From assembly GCA_041917255.1 (NCBI GenBank), contig JAYRYA010000007.1, positions 1 to 64,000 of the forward strand: a DNA stretch of 64,000 nt, given 5' to 3'. The notes below the pieces were generated by a model. It ran no database searches and was not told where the DNA came from. It worked only from the letters and a program-made list of their open reading frames with translations. This document shows, piece after piece, positions 41,916-52,249 of the stretch. Every line of letters begins with the position of its first letter. Positions within the stretch are counted from its first letter, which is position 1. The position numbers and the translations under genes were made by a program. This DNA is from Zoogloea sp041917255 (GTDB lineage: Bacteria > Pseudomonadota > Gammaproteobacteria > Burkholderiales > Rhodocyclaceae).

Positions 41916-42103
41916 GCAGGGCTCCTGTTTTTTCACGGGATGGTGGACGCGGGGGGAGGCGTGCTGTTCCCGATACAAACAAACGCTTACAAAGCGTGCG
42001 CGACGCGCAGCACATCGGGTATGAGATGGGGGCGGTGGGTAGCGATTGCAATCCCTTTCAGCCCATTTCCGCTCACCCGCTTCCCGCGGGCGACTTCCGA
42101 TGT

Positions 42104-42118
42104 ATAGTTAATCACTAT
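42104..42118. promoter_or_regulatory. OxyR box upstream of oxyR
   Basis: ATAGTTAATCACTAT matches the OxyR half-site consensus ATAGnTnnnAnCTAT at all but one defined position. It lies 22 bp upstream of the oxyR ATG, suggesting autoregulation, possibly also of the divergent protease gene. A second half-site at the expected 22-bp step was not seen. Confidence 0.6.
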
Positions 42119-42139
42119 CGTGATCGCCGGGAGTGCTTG

Positions 42140-43054
42140 ATGACGTTGACCGATCTCCGCTACCTCGTTGCGCTGGCCCGCGAAAGGCACTTTGGCCACG
42201 CTGCCGAACGCTGCAACGTTAGCCAGCCCACGCTCTCGGTGGCCATCAAGAAGCTCGAGGACGAGCTGGCCGTCACGCTCTTCGAGCGCAGCGCTGCCGA
42301 CGTGAAGATCACCGACATCGGCGCCCGCATCGTCGCCCAGGCTGAAAAGGTGCTCCTCGAAGCCGGCCAGATCAAGGAGCTTGCCACCGCCGGCCGCGAT
42401 CCGCTGTCCGGCCCGCTCAAACTCGGCGTGATCTACACCATCGGGCCCTACCTGCTGCCGCACCTCATCCCGCGCGTGCACCGGGCGGCGCCGTCGATGC
42501 CGCTGCTGATCCAGGAAAACTATACCGCCCGGCTGGCCGAATCCCTCAAGCGTGGCGACCTCGACGTGATCGTCATCGCGCTGCCCTTCGAAGAGCCCGG
42601 CATCGTCACCCAGGCTGTGTACGACGAGCCCTTCCGGGTGCTGATGCCCACCGGCCACCCGTGGGAACAGGCGGCTGCGATTCCGGCCAAGCAGCTGGCC
42701 GAAGAGCAGTTGTTGCTGCTTGGTGCCGGCAACTGCTTTCGTGACCAGGTGCTGGAAGTCTGCCCCCTGTGCCGCCCCGGCGAGGGCCTGCAGCGCACCC
42801 TGGAAGGCAGCTCGCTGGAGACGATCCGCCACATGGTGGCCACCGGCGCGGGCGTCACGGTGCTGCCCAGCACCGCCGCGGCGCCGATCCCCGGCGGCAA
42901 TCCGCTCCTCACCGTGCGGCCCTTCGAGGCGCCGGAACCCTTCCGCCGCATCGCGCTGGCGTGGCGCGTCACCTACCCGCGCAGCGGCGCCATCGACGTG
43001 ATCCGCCAGGCGATCCTCGGCAGCCCGCTCGACGGCGTGCGTCCGGTGCGCTGA
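42140..43054 (+). CDS. oxyR: Hydrogen-peroxide-inducible activator OxyR
   Basis: A 304-residue LysR-family regulator. The N-terminal helix-turn-helix includes HFGHAAERCNVSQPTLSVAI. The redox pair Cys199 (GAGNCF) and Cys208 (LEVCPLC) sit at the same numbers as in E. coli OxyR, so it should form the peroxide-induced disulfide and activate antioxidant genes. A further Cys211 is present. The ATG at 42140 fixes the family-standard length. No katG or ahpC lies in the window. Confidence 0.94.
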   Translation: MTLTDLRYLVALARERHFGHAAERCNVSQPTLSVAIKKLEDELAVTLFERSAADVKITDIGARIVAQAEKVLLEAGQIKELATAGRDPLSGPLKLGVIYTIGPYLLPHLIPRVHRAAPSMPLLIQENYTARLAESLKRGDLDVIVIALPFEEPGIVTQAVYDEPFRVLMPTGHPWEQAAAIPAKQLAEEQLLLLGAGNCFRDQVLEVCPLCRPGEGLQRTLEGSSLETIRHMVATGAGVTVLPSTAAAPIPGGNPLLTVRPFEAPEPFRRIALAWRVTYPRSGAIDVIRQAILGSPLDGVRPVR

Positions 43055-43109
43055 TCCGGCGGCCGACGCCGACGCCCGGCGAGGGCGCGGCATCGGCCTG
43101 GCCGGGCGT

Positions 43110-44180
43110 TCAGCCGGTAGCCTTGAGGCTGGCGCCGTGCTCGTCGGCGATCAGGCGTTGCATCAGGCGACGCACCTTTACGGGCGCCACGTCACTCGTC
43201 AGCAGCACCGGGTTGAGGCTGAACAGATCCGTCGTGCCCATCTCCGCGTGCTGGGCGTCGAGGATGGGGCCATCCTCGGTGACGAAGGCCTCGTGCATCG
43301 CCCTGATCTTCATCTCGTTGTAGTCGGCATCCTCGACGTTGTGGTTGCGCCGCGTGGCGAAGAAGTAATGACTCGACCCCTCCGTCTCGGGCGTGCTGGT
43401 GTGCAGGTCGTACTGGCCGACACAGTCGATCAGGTCGAGCCCTCCGTCGCCCTGGGTGGCCCCCACCGAGAGCTGGATGTTGGCCGGTGCGGTGAAGGTG
43501 ATGTCGAAGAAATGGCGCGCCTCGGCCTGCGGATCGGGCAGGAAGCCGGCAAAGATCATCATCGCCGGCGTCTGCTTCCATTCCCAGCGGGCCGACACCG
43601 TGGTGGCGGTCTCGCGCAGCTTGGGCACCTGGGGCGACAGCTGGCCGCGGGTGGTGATGATCTCGCCGTGCAGGTGGTCGATGTGGCTCAGGTCCATCAC
43701 GTTGTCGGTGATGAGCGCGTAGTTGGACTTGCGGTACATGTAGGTGAAGCCCACGCCGCGCGGGTCGCCGTCGGTGAGGGGGCTGAAATCCGGCAGCAGC
43801 GAGAGGTCGGCGGCCTCGTCGCCCATCCAGATCCACAGGAAACCGTAGCGCTCGACCAGCGGGTAGGTGCGCACCCGCGCTGCCTGCGGGATGTGCCCGG
43901 TGCCGTGGGGGTTGTGGTTGCACTGGCCGGTGCAGTCGAACTTGAGGCCGTGGTAGGCGCAGACCACGTCGTCACCGCTGCGCTTGCCCATGCTGAGGGG
44001 CACGAAGCGGTGGGGGCAGCGGTCGTGCATCGCGACGGCGGTGCCGTCCTGCCGGCGGTAGATCAGCACCGAGGTGTCGAGCAGCCGGCGCGTGAACAGG
44101 CCTTCGGCGCCGACTTCCGTCGCCAGGGCGGCGGCGTACCAGGTGTTGAGCAGGTAGGGGCTTTTGTGGTTTGTCTCCAT
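43110..44180 (-). CDS. Rieske non-heme iron oxygenase (VanA-like)
   Basis: A 356-residue oxygenase of the vanillate O-demethylase group. The Rieske centre is C55-x-H57...C74-x2-H77 (RCPHRFVPL; CAYHGLKFD). The mononuclear iron site contains DLSHIDHLHG with H166 and H171. Such enzymes hydroxylate or O/N-demethylate aromatic or related substrates with electrons from a reductase, here the next gene upstream. Substrate unknown. The ATG at 44180 gives a family-typical N-terminus (YLLNTWYAAALATEV). Its operon is sigma-54 controlled. Confidence 0.88.
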   Translation of the reverse strand: METNHKSPYLLNTWYAAALATEVGAEGLFTRRLLDTSVLIYRRQDGTAVAMHDRCPHRFVPLSMGKRSGDDVVCAYHGLKFDCTGQCNHNPHGTGHIPQAARVRTYPLVERYGFLWIWMGDEAADLSLLPDFSPLTDGDPRGVGFTYMYRKSNYALITDNVMDLSHIDHLHGEIITTRGQLSPQVPKLRETATTVSARWEWKQTPAMMIFAGFLPDPQAEARHFFDITFTAPANIQLSVGATQGDGGLDLIDCVGQYDLHTSTPETEGSSHYFFATRRNHNVEDADYNEMKIRAMHEAFVTEDGPILDAQHAEMGTTDLFSLNPVLLTSDVAPVKVRRLMQRLIADEHGASLKATG

Positions 44181-44287
44181 GTCACTCTCTTTTCTTGTGG
44201 GTGGTGATGAACGCCGGGCCGACGCCCGGCGGGGCTGGAGGCCGGCCGGGGCCGGTCTCCGGGACGATCCGCCGTGGGCGGGGCGAT

Positions 44288-45268
44288 TCAGAAATCGACG
44301 ACCAGACGTGCGCCCCTGGCCCGCGAGCAGCACGGCAGAAAGCGGTCGTTGGCGGCCTTTTCGGCGTCGCTCAGGAAGAGGTCGCGGTGTTCGGGCACGC
44401 CGTCGAGCACGCGCATCAGGCAGCTGCCGCAGATGCCCTGCTCGCACGACAGCGCCACCGGCACGCCGTGGGCAAGCAGGGCCTGGGCGACGCTGCGATC
44501 TGCCGGCACCCGGGCGACCACGCCCCGGCTCGGCACGCAGACCTCGAAGCTGCCGACGGGGATATCGGCATCGGCGGTTGGCGCCGGTGCCGCGAAGTAC
44601 TCGAAGTGGATGCGCCCGTCGGGCCAGCCCTGCTCGCGCGCGGTGGCGATGACGTGGTTCATGAACCCCGAAGGGCCGCACACGTACAGCCGGGTGTCGG
44701 AGGGCTGCGCGGCGAGGCGTGCCGCCACATCAAGGCGACTGGCCGGTTCGCCATCGACATGAAGATGAACCCGCGACGCAAACGGTGCGGCGGCGAGACA
44801 GTCGAGATAGGCGGCGCCGGCCTGCTGTCGGACGCAGTAGTGCAGCGCGAAATCGGCGCCGTCGCGGTGCAGAGCCCAGGCCATCGACAGCAGCGGGGTG
44901 ATGCCGATGCCGCCCGCGAACAGGAGCGAGCGGGCTGCCGGTACCAGCGGAAAGTGGTTGCGCGGCGTGCCGATGCGGAGAATGTCGCCCTCGGCGATGT
45001 CCCGGTGCGCGCTGCTCGAGCCACCACGCCCCGCAGGCGCCAGCAGCACGCCGATCTCGTAGGTGCCTGCCTGCCCGGGCGGGTTGCACAGGGAATACTG
45101 CCGGATCAGGCCGTTCGGCAGCGCGACGTCGATATGGGCGCCGGCCGTGAAGGGCGGCAGCGGGGTGTCGTCCGCGGGGATCAGCTCGAAGCCCGCGATG
45201 TGCTCGGTGAGCCGCGTCTTGCGGCGCACCCGAACGGGAAAGAATGCGGATGCCGGGTGGGCAGCCAT
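44288..45268 (-). CDS. PDR/VanB-family ferredoxin-NAD(P)H reductase
   Basis: A 326-residue phthalate-dioxygenase-reductase/VanB type protein: flavin-binding barrel (RQYSLCNPPG), NAD-binding domain (FAGGIGITPLLSM; RLYVCGPSGFMNHV) and C-terminal 2Fe-2S domain (CEQGICGSC with a distal Cys in LPCCSRA). It supplies electrons to the Rieske oxygenase encoded 107 bp downstream. It is first in the operon and has a sigma-54 promoter 63 bp upstream of its ATG. Confidence 0.9.
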   Translation of the reverse strand: MAAHPASAFFPVRVRRKTRLTEHIAGFELIPADDTPLPPFTAGAHIDVALPNGLIRQYSLCNPPGQAGTYEIGVLLAPAGRGGSSSAHRDIAEGDILRIGTPRNHFPLVPAARSLLFAGGIGITPLLSMAWALHRDGADFALHYCVRQQAGAAYLDCLAAAPFASRVHLHVDGEPASRLDVAARLAAQPSDTRLYVCGPSGFMNHVIATAREQGWPDGRIHFEYFAAPAPTADADIPVGSFEVCVPSRGVVARVPADRSVAQALLAHGVPVALSCEQGICGSCLMRVLDGVPEHRDLFLSDAEKAANDRFLPCCSRARGARLVVDF

Positions 45269-45330
45269 GGTCTCCTCCTGCTTGGTCTTTTTGTCGGTCA
45301 GGTGCCGGGTCGAGCCGGCGAAGGCCGATC

Positions 45331-45346
45331 TGCAACTGGCGTGCCA
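45331..45346 (-). promoter_or_regulatory. Sigma-54 promoter (-24/-12) of the Rieske operon
   Basis: The minus strand reads TGGCACGCCAGTTGCA, a perfect match to TGGCACGnnnnTTGCA. It lies 63 bp upstream of the reductase ATG and between that gene and a divergent sigma-54-dependent activator gene, so position and orientation agree. Confidence 0.88.
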
Positions 45347-45428
45347 GGCCGGCGCTGCGTGGCAAGTCGTTGATCTGACAGGAAGTTGGTGGCCCAGAAG
45401 GTTTTGGTGATGTGCGGTGTTGGCAAAA

Positions 45429-45473
45429 TATTTCTGAAATAACGAAACGCCGTTTCTTCAAAAGCGGAAATTT
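45429..45473. promoter_or_regulatory. Candidate activator-binding palindromes (UAS)
   Basis: Two adjacent 13-bp palindromes, TATTTCTGAAATA (45429-45441) and GAAACGCCGTTTC (45444-45456), are followed by GAAATTTC (45466-45473). They lie about 85-130 bp upstream of the sigma-54 promoter, the normal place for enhancer sites of a XylR/DmpR-type activator, and would overlap the activator's own promoter. Confidence 0.5.
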
Positions 45474-45512
45474 CTCTACCATGTGCTTTCGACCGTCACC
45501 TCTACCTCGCCG

Positions 45513-47233
<1,721 letters not shown>

Positions 47234-47237
<4 letters not shown>

Positions 47238-47872
47238 CGGGCGCCGGTATGCCAGCAGCCCGCCTCGGTGACCAGCCAGTCCATCGGCTGGTCGTGGGGC
47301 TGGGGCCAGCAGGTGTCGGCGCGGGCCAGCTCGAAGGCGATGCCGGCGGTGAGCGGTGCGGGGTCGAGGGCCGCCAGTGTGCGGTCGAAATAGCCGCCGC
47401 CATAGCCCAGCCGGAAGCCCGCCGCATCGAACGCGTTGAGCGGCACGAGGATCAGGTCCGGCTCGATCCGTTCGTCCCCCGCCGGCACCGGAATCCCGTG
47501 GTGGTCGGTGGCCATCGGTGCTTCCGGCCGCCAGCGCAGGAAGATCATCGGCTGGCCGGCCGCGCGCACCACCGGCAGCGCCGCCTGACGGGCCGGATCG
47601 GCGGAAAGCCAGCGGCCCATCCACGGCACCAGATCCACCTCGCCCCGCCACGGCCAGCAGAAGGCCAGGCGGTGGGGGTGCAGGCGGTCGACCAGGGCGT
47701 CCAGATGTCGTTCGATGTGCGCGGTGCGTGCAGCCCGCTCGATGGCGGGGAGTGTTTCGCGGGCGGCGATCCGGGCATTCCGGAGGTTTTTGCGCAGCGC
47801 AGAAATTTCGGCTTCAGACAGGCTCCCGGAAAGGGGGGAGGAGAGGGTCACTGTGCTATTCTCCGACGGCAT
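47234..47872 (-). CDS. ygfA: 5-formyltetrahydrofolate cyclo-ligase
   Basis: A 212-residue 5-FCL converting 5-formyl-THF to 5,10-methenyl-THF with ATP. Signature segments are LRKNLRNARIAAR at the N-terminus and the LVPLNAFDAAGFRLGYGGGYFDRTL motif with the nucleotide-binding Gly-rich turn. It is convergent with the activator gene (4-bp overlap) and divergent from slt; the starts are 20 bp apart. The ATG at 47872 gives normal family length. Confidence 0.9.
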
Positions 47873-47891
47873 TTTGGTGAGACGTAGAGCG

Positions 47892-49883
47892 ATGAAGAAT
47901 AGCGCGTGGGCCGTCCTGGCGGCAGTTTTATGGATGGCCATGCCGGCCGGTGGCGATCCGGGTGACGAGCGCATCCTGCTCGCCCGGGACGCGGCCCGTA
48001 GCGGCGACCGCAACCGTCTCAACCTGTACGCGCCGCCCACCGGCCACGTGCTCGACCCCTACCCCGAGTTCTGGGCCCTGTCCAACATGCTGGCTCGGCC
48101 CAGTGATGTGGATTTCAGCCGCATCCGCGACTTCCTGCAACGCTATCCGGGCAGCTGGCCTGCCGAGAAGCTGCGCGCCGACTGGCTGCGCTACCTCGGC
48201 AAGCGCGGCGATTTCGGCCCCCTGCTGGCCGAGTTCGGCAACCTGGAGCAGCCCGACCAGGACATCAAGTGCTACCACCATCAGGCGCGCCTGAGTAGCG
48301 GCGATCCGGCCCTGCTCGAAGAAGTGCGCCCGATGTGGTTCACGCTGGTCGACACCCCTGATAGCTGCGTGCCCATCCTCCAGGCCCTGGCCCGGGAGGC
48401 GCTGGTCAGCCCGGACGAGATCTGGGGGCGCGTGCGCCGTCTGATGGAGGCCAAGCGCACCACCGGTGCCAAGGCTGCGGCCAGCTGGCTGCCCTTCGAC
48501 CAGCAGCCCGGCTCCATCGACCTGGAGCGCGCCGGCGCCAACCCGTCCACCTGGCTCGACCGCCAGCCGGTCAATTTTTCGGCCAGCCGCCCCGGCCGAG
48601 AGCTCGCCCTGATCGCCCTGGCCCGCCTTGCCCGCGACGACCCGCAAGGCGCTTACACCCGCTATCTGGGCCTCAACGAGCGCTTCTCGGCCACCGAGCG
48701 CAGCTACGCGCTTGGCCAGATCGCGTGGCAGGCTGCGGCCAAGCTGATGCCTGACGCCAACGCCTGGTTCAAGGCTGCCGGCGACACCCCGATGTCCGAA
48801 GAGCAGGCCGCCTGGCGTGTGCGCGCAGCCCTGCGCGCGGGCGACTGGAAGGCCGTCCGGGCCGCCGTCGAGGCGATGTCCGCAGACCAGCGCGCCCAGC
48901 CCGACTGGACCTACTGGCTGGGTCGCGCCTACCAGACCCTGGGCAACCGCGAGGCCGCCCGCAAGGAGTTCGAGCGCATCGCCGGCCACCCTAACTTCTA
49001 CAGCATCCTCGCCGACGAGGAGCTTGGTCGCACCTTCGCTCTGCCCAAAAAAGCCCGCGCTCCCAGCAGCGCCGAGTTCGAGCAGACCCGCCAGACCCCG
49101 GGCATCCAGCGCGCCATTGCCCTGTTTCGCCTCGACCTGCGCACCGAAGGCTCGCGCGAATGGAACTGGACCCTGCGCAACCGCGACGACCGCTTCCTGC
49201 TCTCCGCCGCCCAACTGGCCCAGCAGCTCGGCATCTACGACCGCGCCATCAACGCCGCCGACAAGACCCGCAACGAGCACGACTACAGCCTGCGCTACCT
49301 CGCCCCCTATCGGGAGCGCGTCGAGCCCAATGCCCGCAGCCGCGATCTCGACCCGGGCTGGGTGTATGGCCTGATGCGCCAGGAGAGCCGCTTCGTCACC
49401 GCTGCCCGCTCCGGCGTAGGTGCCCAGGGGCTGATGCAGATCATGCCTGCCACCGGCAAGTGGGTTGCCGGAAAGCTCGGGATGAGTGGCTACAACGTGG
49501 GTTGGCTGCAGGACCCGGACACCAACGTGATGCTCGGCACCACCTACATGCGGATGGTCCTCGAAGGGCTCGACAACCACCCGGTGCTCGCCTCGGCGGC
49601 CTACAACGCCGGCCCCGGCCGCGCCAAGAAGTGGAAGGACGTGAAGCCCCTCGAAGGCGCGATCTACGCCGAATGCATCCCGTTCAACGAGACCCGCGAC
49701 TACGTCAAGAAGGTGATGGCCAACGCCGTCATCTATGCCGCGTTATTTGAAGGCCGTGCGCCATCCCTCAAAGCCAGGCTCGGCACCATCGCGGCGAGCG
49801 ACGGCAGCACCCGTGGCCTCGGCAGCGCCGCGCCGGGGGCTGGCCTCGACGAGCCCACGCCCGGCGCCGGCAGCAGCGAATAA
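47892..49883 (+). CDS. slt: Soluble lytic murein transglycosylase
   Basis: A 663-residue Slt70-type enzyme cleaving glycan strands of peptidoglycan in the periplasm. An N-terminal signal (AVLAAVLWMAMPAGG) precedes the long alpha-superhelical U domain (to about 460), then the SLT catalytic domain: MRQESRFVTAARSGVGAQGL with catalytic Glu498, QIMPATGKWVA and AYNAGPGRAKKWK. Length matches the family; the C-terminus has a low-complexity Gly/Ala tail. Confidence 0.93.
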   Translation: MKNSAWAVLAAVLWMAMPAGGDPGDERILLARDAARSGDRNRLNLYAPPTGHVLDPYPEFWALSNMLARPSDVDFSRIRDFLQRYPGSWPAEKLRADWLRYLGKRGDFGPLLAEFGNLEQPDQDIKCYHHQARLSSGDPALLEEVRPMWFTLVDTPDSCVPILQALAREALVSPDEIWGRVRRLMEAKRTTGAKAAASWLPFDQQPGSIDLERAGANPSTWLDRQPVNFSASRPGRELALIALARLARDDPQGAYTRYLGLNERFSATERSYALGQIAWQAAAKLMPDANAWFKAAGDTPMSEEQAAWRVRAALRAGDWKAVRAAVEAMSADQRAQPDWTYWLGRAYQTLGNREAARKEFERIAGHPNFYSILADEELGRTFALPKKARAPSSAEFEQTRQTPGIQRAIALFRLDLRTEGSREWNWTLRNRDDRFLLSAAQLAQQLGIYDRAINAADKTRNEHDYSLRYLAPYRERVEPNARSRDLDPGWVYGLMRQESRFVTAARSGVGAQGLMQIMPATGKWVAGKLGMSGYNVGWLQDPDTNVMLGTTYMRMVLEGLDNHPVLASAAYNAGPGRAKKWKDVKPLEGAIYAECIPFNETRDYVKKVMANAVIYAALFEGRAPSLKARLGTIAASDGSTRGLGSAAPGAGLDEPTPGAGSSE

Positions 49884-49960
49884 GGTTGACCGGGTCGGGA
49901 ATTCGTCGCTCGCTCTGCAATCCAACCGGCTGATTCCCACCCCTGCAACGGAGACCGGCC

Positions 49961-50917
49961 ATGTCCCTTCCTCGCAAAGTCCTGCTCGTCGGCGGCAGCG
50001 GTTTTGTCGGCACCGCGATCGCCGAGCGGCTCGCCCGCGACGGCGTTGCCCTTGTGGTGCCCACCCGCCGGCTCGCCAACGCCCGTCACCTGCGCCCGCT
50101 GCCCACTGCGGAAGTGGTCGAGGCCGATGTGTTCGACCCCGCCGCACTCGCGGGCCTGATGACCGGCGTCGATGTCGTGGTCAGCCTCGTCGGCGTGCTT
50201 CACTCCCGCCCCGGCACCCCGTGGGGCCCGGCCTTTGCCCGCGCCCACGTCGAGCTGCCGACCCGGCTGGTGGCCGCGGCCCGGGCGGCAGGCGTCGGGC
50301 GCATCGTGCACGTGAGTGCCCTCGGTGCCGATCCCGCCGGGCCGTCGGAATACCAGCGTTCCAAGGCCGCCGGCGAAGCCGCGATCCGCGCCGGCAGCCC
50401 CGATGTGGCATGGACCATCCTGCGGCCGTCGGTGATCTTCGGGCCCGGCGACAGCTTCCTCAACCTCTTCGCCGGCCTCGTGCGGCGCTTTCCGCTGATG
50501 CCGCTCGGGGGCGCCGGTGCGCGCTTCCAGCCGGTTTACGTGGGCGATGTGGCTGAAGTGGTGGCGGAGTGCCTTGCGCGCCCGGACGCTGCCGGCCAGA
50601 CCTACGAACTTGCCGGCCCGCAGGTCTACACCTTGCGCCAACTGGTCGACTACGTCGGGCGGCTCACCGGCTGCCGGCGTCCGGTGATCCCGCTGCCCGA
50701 AGGTCTGGCGATGCTTCAGGCGGCCGCCCTCGAATGCCTGCCCGGCCCGTTGATGAGTCGCGACAACGTGCGCTCGATGCGCGCCGACAACATCGCCAGC
50801 GGCCCGCCCCTGCCCTGGGGCCGAACGCCCACGTCACTGGAGGCCGTCGCCCCGTGCTACCTGGGCACCGCCAACAAGCGCGGCCGTCTCGATGCGGCCC
50901 AGCTACACCGCGACTAG
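49961..50917 (+). CDS. NDUFA9-like NAD(P)-binding epimerase-family protein
   Basis: A 318-residue atypical short-chain dehydrogenase with the Rossmann motif GGSGFVGTAI near the N-terminus and HVSALGADPAGPSEYQRSKAAGE containing the YxxxK pair. It resembles the complex I NDUFA9 subunit family found as stand-alone genes in proteobacteria. Its role is not established; quinone-related or respiratory-complex functions are suggested for relatives. GGAG precedes the ATG. It lies 29 bp before cca. Confidence 0.83.
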   Translation: MSLPRKVLLVGGSGFVGTAIAERLARDGVALVVPTRRLANARHLRPLPTAEVVEADVFDPAALAGLMTGVDVVVSLVGVLHSRPGTPWGPAFARAHVELPTRLVAAARAAGVGRIVHVSALGADPAGPSEYQRSKAAGEAAIRAGSPDVAWTILRPSVIFGPGDSFLNLFAGLVRRFPLMPLGGAGARFQPVYVGDVAEVVAECLARPDAAGQTYELAGPQVYTLRQLVDYVGRLTGCRRPVIPLPEGLAMLQAAALECLPGPLMSRDNVRSMRADNIASGPPLPWGRTPTSLEAVAPCYLGTANKRGRLDAAQLHRD

Positions 50918-50946
50918 CCTCCGATCCCGCAATCTCGGTCTGCCCC

Positions 50947-52203
50947 ATGGAAATCTACTGCGTCGGCGGCGCCATCCGCGACGAACTGCTCGGTCTGCCG
51001 GTCAAGGACCGGGACTGGGTAGTGGTCGGTGCCACCCCCGAAACCCTCCTCGCCGAAGGTTACAAGCCGGTCGGCAAGGATTTTCCGGTCTTCCTTCACC
51101 CGCGCACCCATGAGGAATACGCACTGGCCCGCACCGAGCGCAAGACCGCGCCGGGCTACGCCGGCTTCGTGTTCCACACTGATCCGTCGGTGACCCTCGA
51201 GGAAGACCTCGCCCGCCGCGACCTCACCATCAACGCCATCGCCCGCGGCGCCGATGGCGCGCTGGTCGATCCCTTCCACGGTCGCCGCGATCTCGCCGAC
51301 GGCGTCTTCCGCCACGTGAGCCCGGCCTTCGCCGAAGATCCGGTGCGCATCCTGCGCTTGGCGCGTTTCGCGGCCCGCTTTGCCGAGTTCCGGGTGGCAC
51401 CCGAAACCATCGAGCTGATGCGCGGCATGGTCGCCGCCGGCGAGGTGGACGCGCTGGTGCCCGAGCGGGTGTGGCAGGAGATCGCCCGGGGTCTGATGGA
51501 AGCCCGGCCGTCGCGGATGATCCAGGTGCTGCGCGACTGCGGCGCGCTGGCCCGCCTGCTGCCCGAGGTGGATCGCCTGTTCGGCGTGCCCCAGCCGGCG
51601 CAGCATCACCCCGAGGTGGACTGCGGCGTGCATCTGCTGCTGGTGCTCGACGAAGCGGCCACCACCGGCCAGCCGCTGGCGGTGCGCTTCGCCTGCCTGC
51701 TCCACGACCTGGGCAAGGGCATCACCCGGCCCGATCTGCTGCCCCACCACTATGGCCACGAGGCGGCCAGCGAGCGGCTCGCCAGGGCGGTCTGCGAGCG
51801 CCTCAAGTGCCGTGCCGACTGCCGCGACCTGGCACTGATGACGGCCCGCGAGCACGGCATCGTGCATCAGGCCCTGATACTGCGCGCCGCCACCGCTGTA
51901 AAGCTGGTGGAACGCTGCGACGGCCTGCGCCGGCCGGAGCGCTTCGCTGCGATGCTCGACGCCTGTGCCTGCGACCATCGCGGCCGCGCCGGGCTCACCG
52001 GGCGGCCCTATCCACAGCGGGATCGCCTGCTCGCAGTGCTCGCCGCAGTGCGTGGCGTGGATGCCGGCGCCATCGCCCGCGGTCTGACCGACAAGTCGCA
52101 GATCGCGGCCCAGGTGCATGCAGCCCGGCTGGCGGCGGTGCGGGCGCTGGGTTTGGGTGAAGACACGAATGTTGACAGTTTGTCCCCGAGGGGCAGGCAG
52201 TAA
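50947..52203 (+). CDS. cca: CCA tRNA nucleotidyltransferase (bacterial type with HD domain)
   Basis: A 418-residue enzyme adding or repairing the 3'-CCA of tRNAs. The N-terminal MEIYCVGGAIRDELLGLPVKDRDWVVVG carries the GG and DxD (DRDW) catalytic motifs; RRDLTINAIA and EDPVRILRLARFAARF are class II features. An HD phosphohydrolase domain (FACLLHDLGKG) marks the E. coli-type form. The start is the ATG directly yielding the canonical N-terminus. Confidence 0.96.
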   Translation: MEIYCVGGAIRDELLGLPVKDRDWVVVGATPETLLAEGYKPVGKDFPVFLHPRTHEEYALARTERKTAPGYAGFVFHTDPSVTLEEDLARRDLTINAIARGADGALVDPFHGRRDLADGVFRHVSPAFAEDPVRILRLARFAARFAEFRVAPETIELMRGMVAAGEVDALVPERVWQEIARGLMEARPSRMIQVLRDCGALARLLPEVDRLFGVPQPAQHHPEVDCGVHLLLVLDEAATTGQPLAVRFACLLHDLGKGITRPDLLPHHYGHEAASERLARAVCERLKCRADCRDLALMTAREHGIVHQALILRAATAVKLVERCDGLRRPERFAAMLDACACDHRGRAGLTGRPYPQRDRLLAVLAAVRGVDAGAIARGLTDKSQIAAQVHAARLAAVRALGLGEDTNVDSLSPRGRQ

Positions 52204-52249
52204 TCCCGCGGCTGCCCTGGCAGCGGGCGGCATACAATGCCGGCCACTC

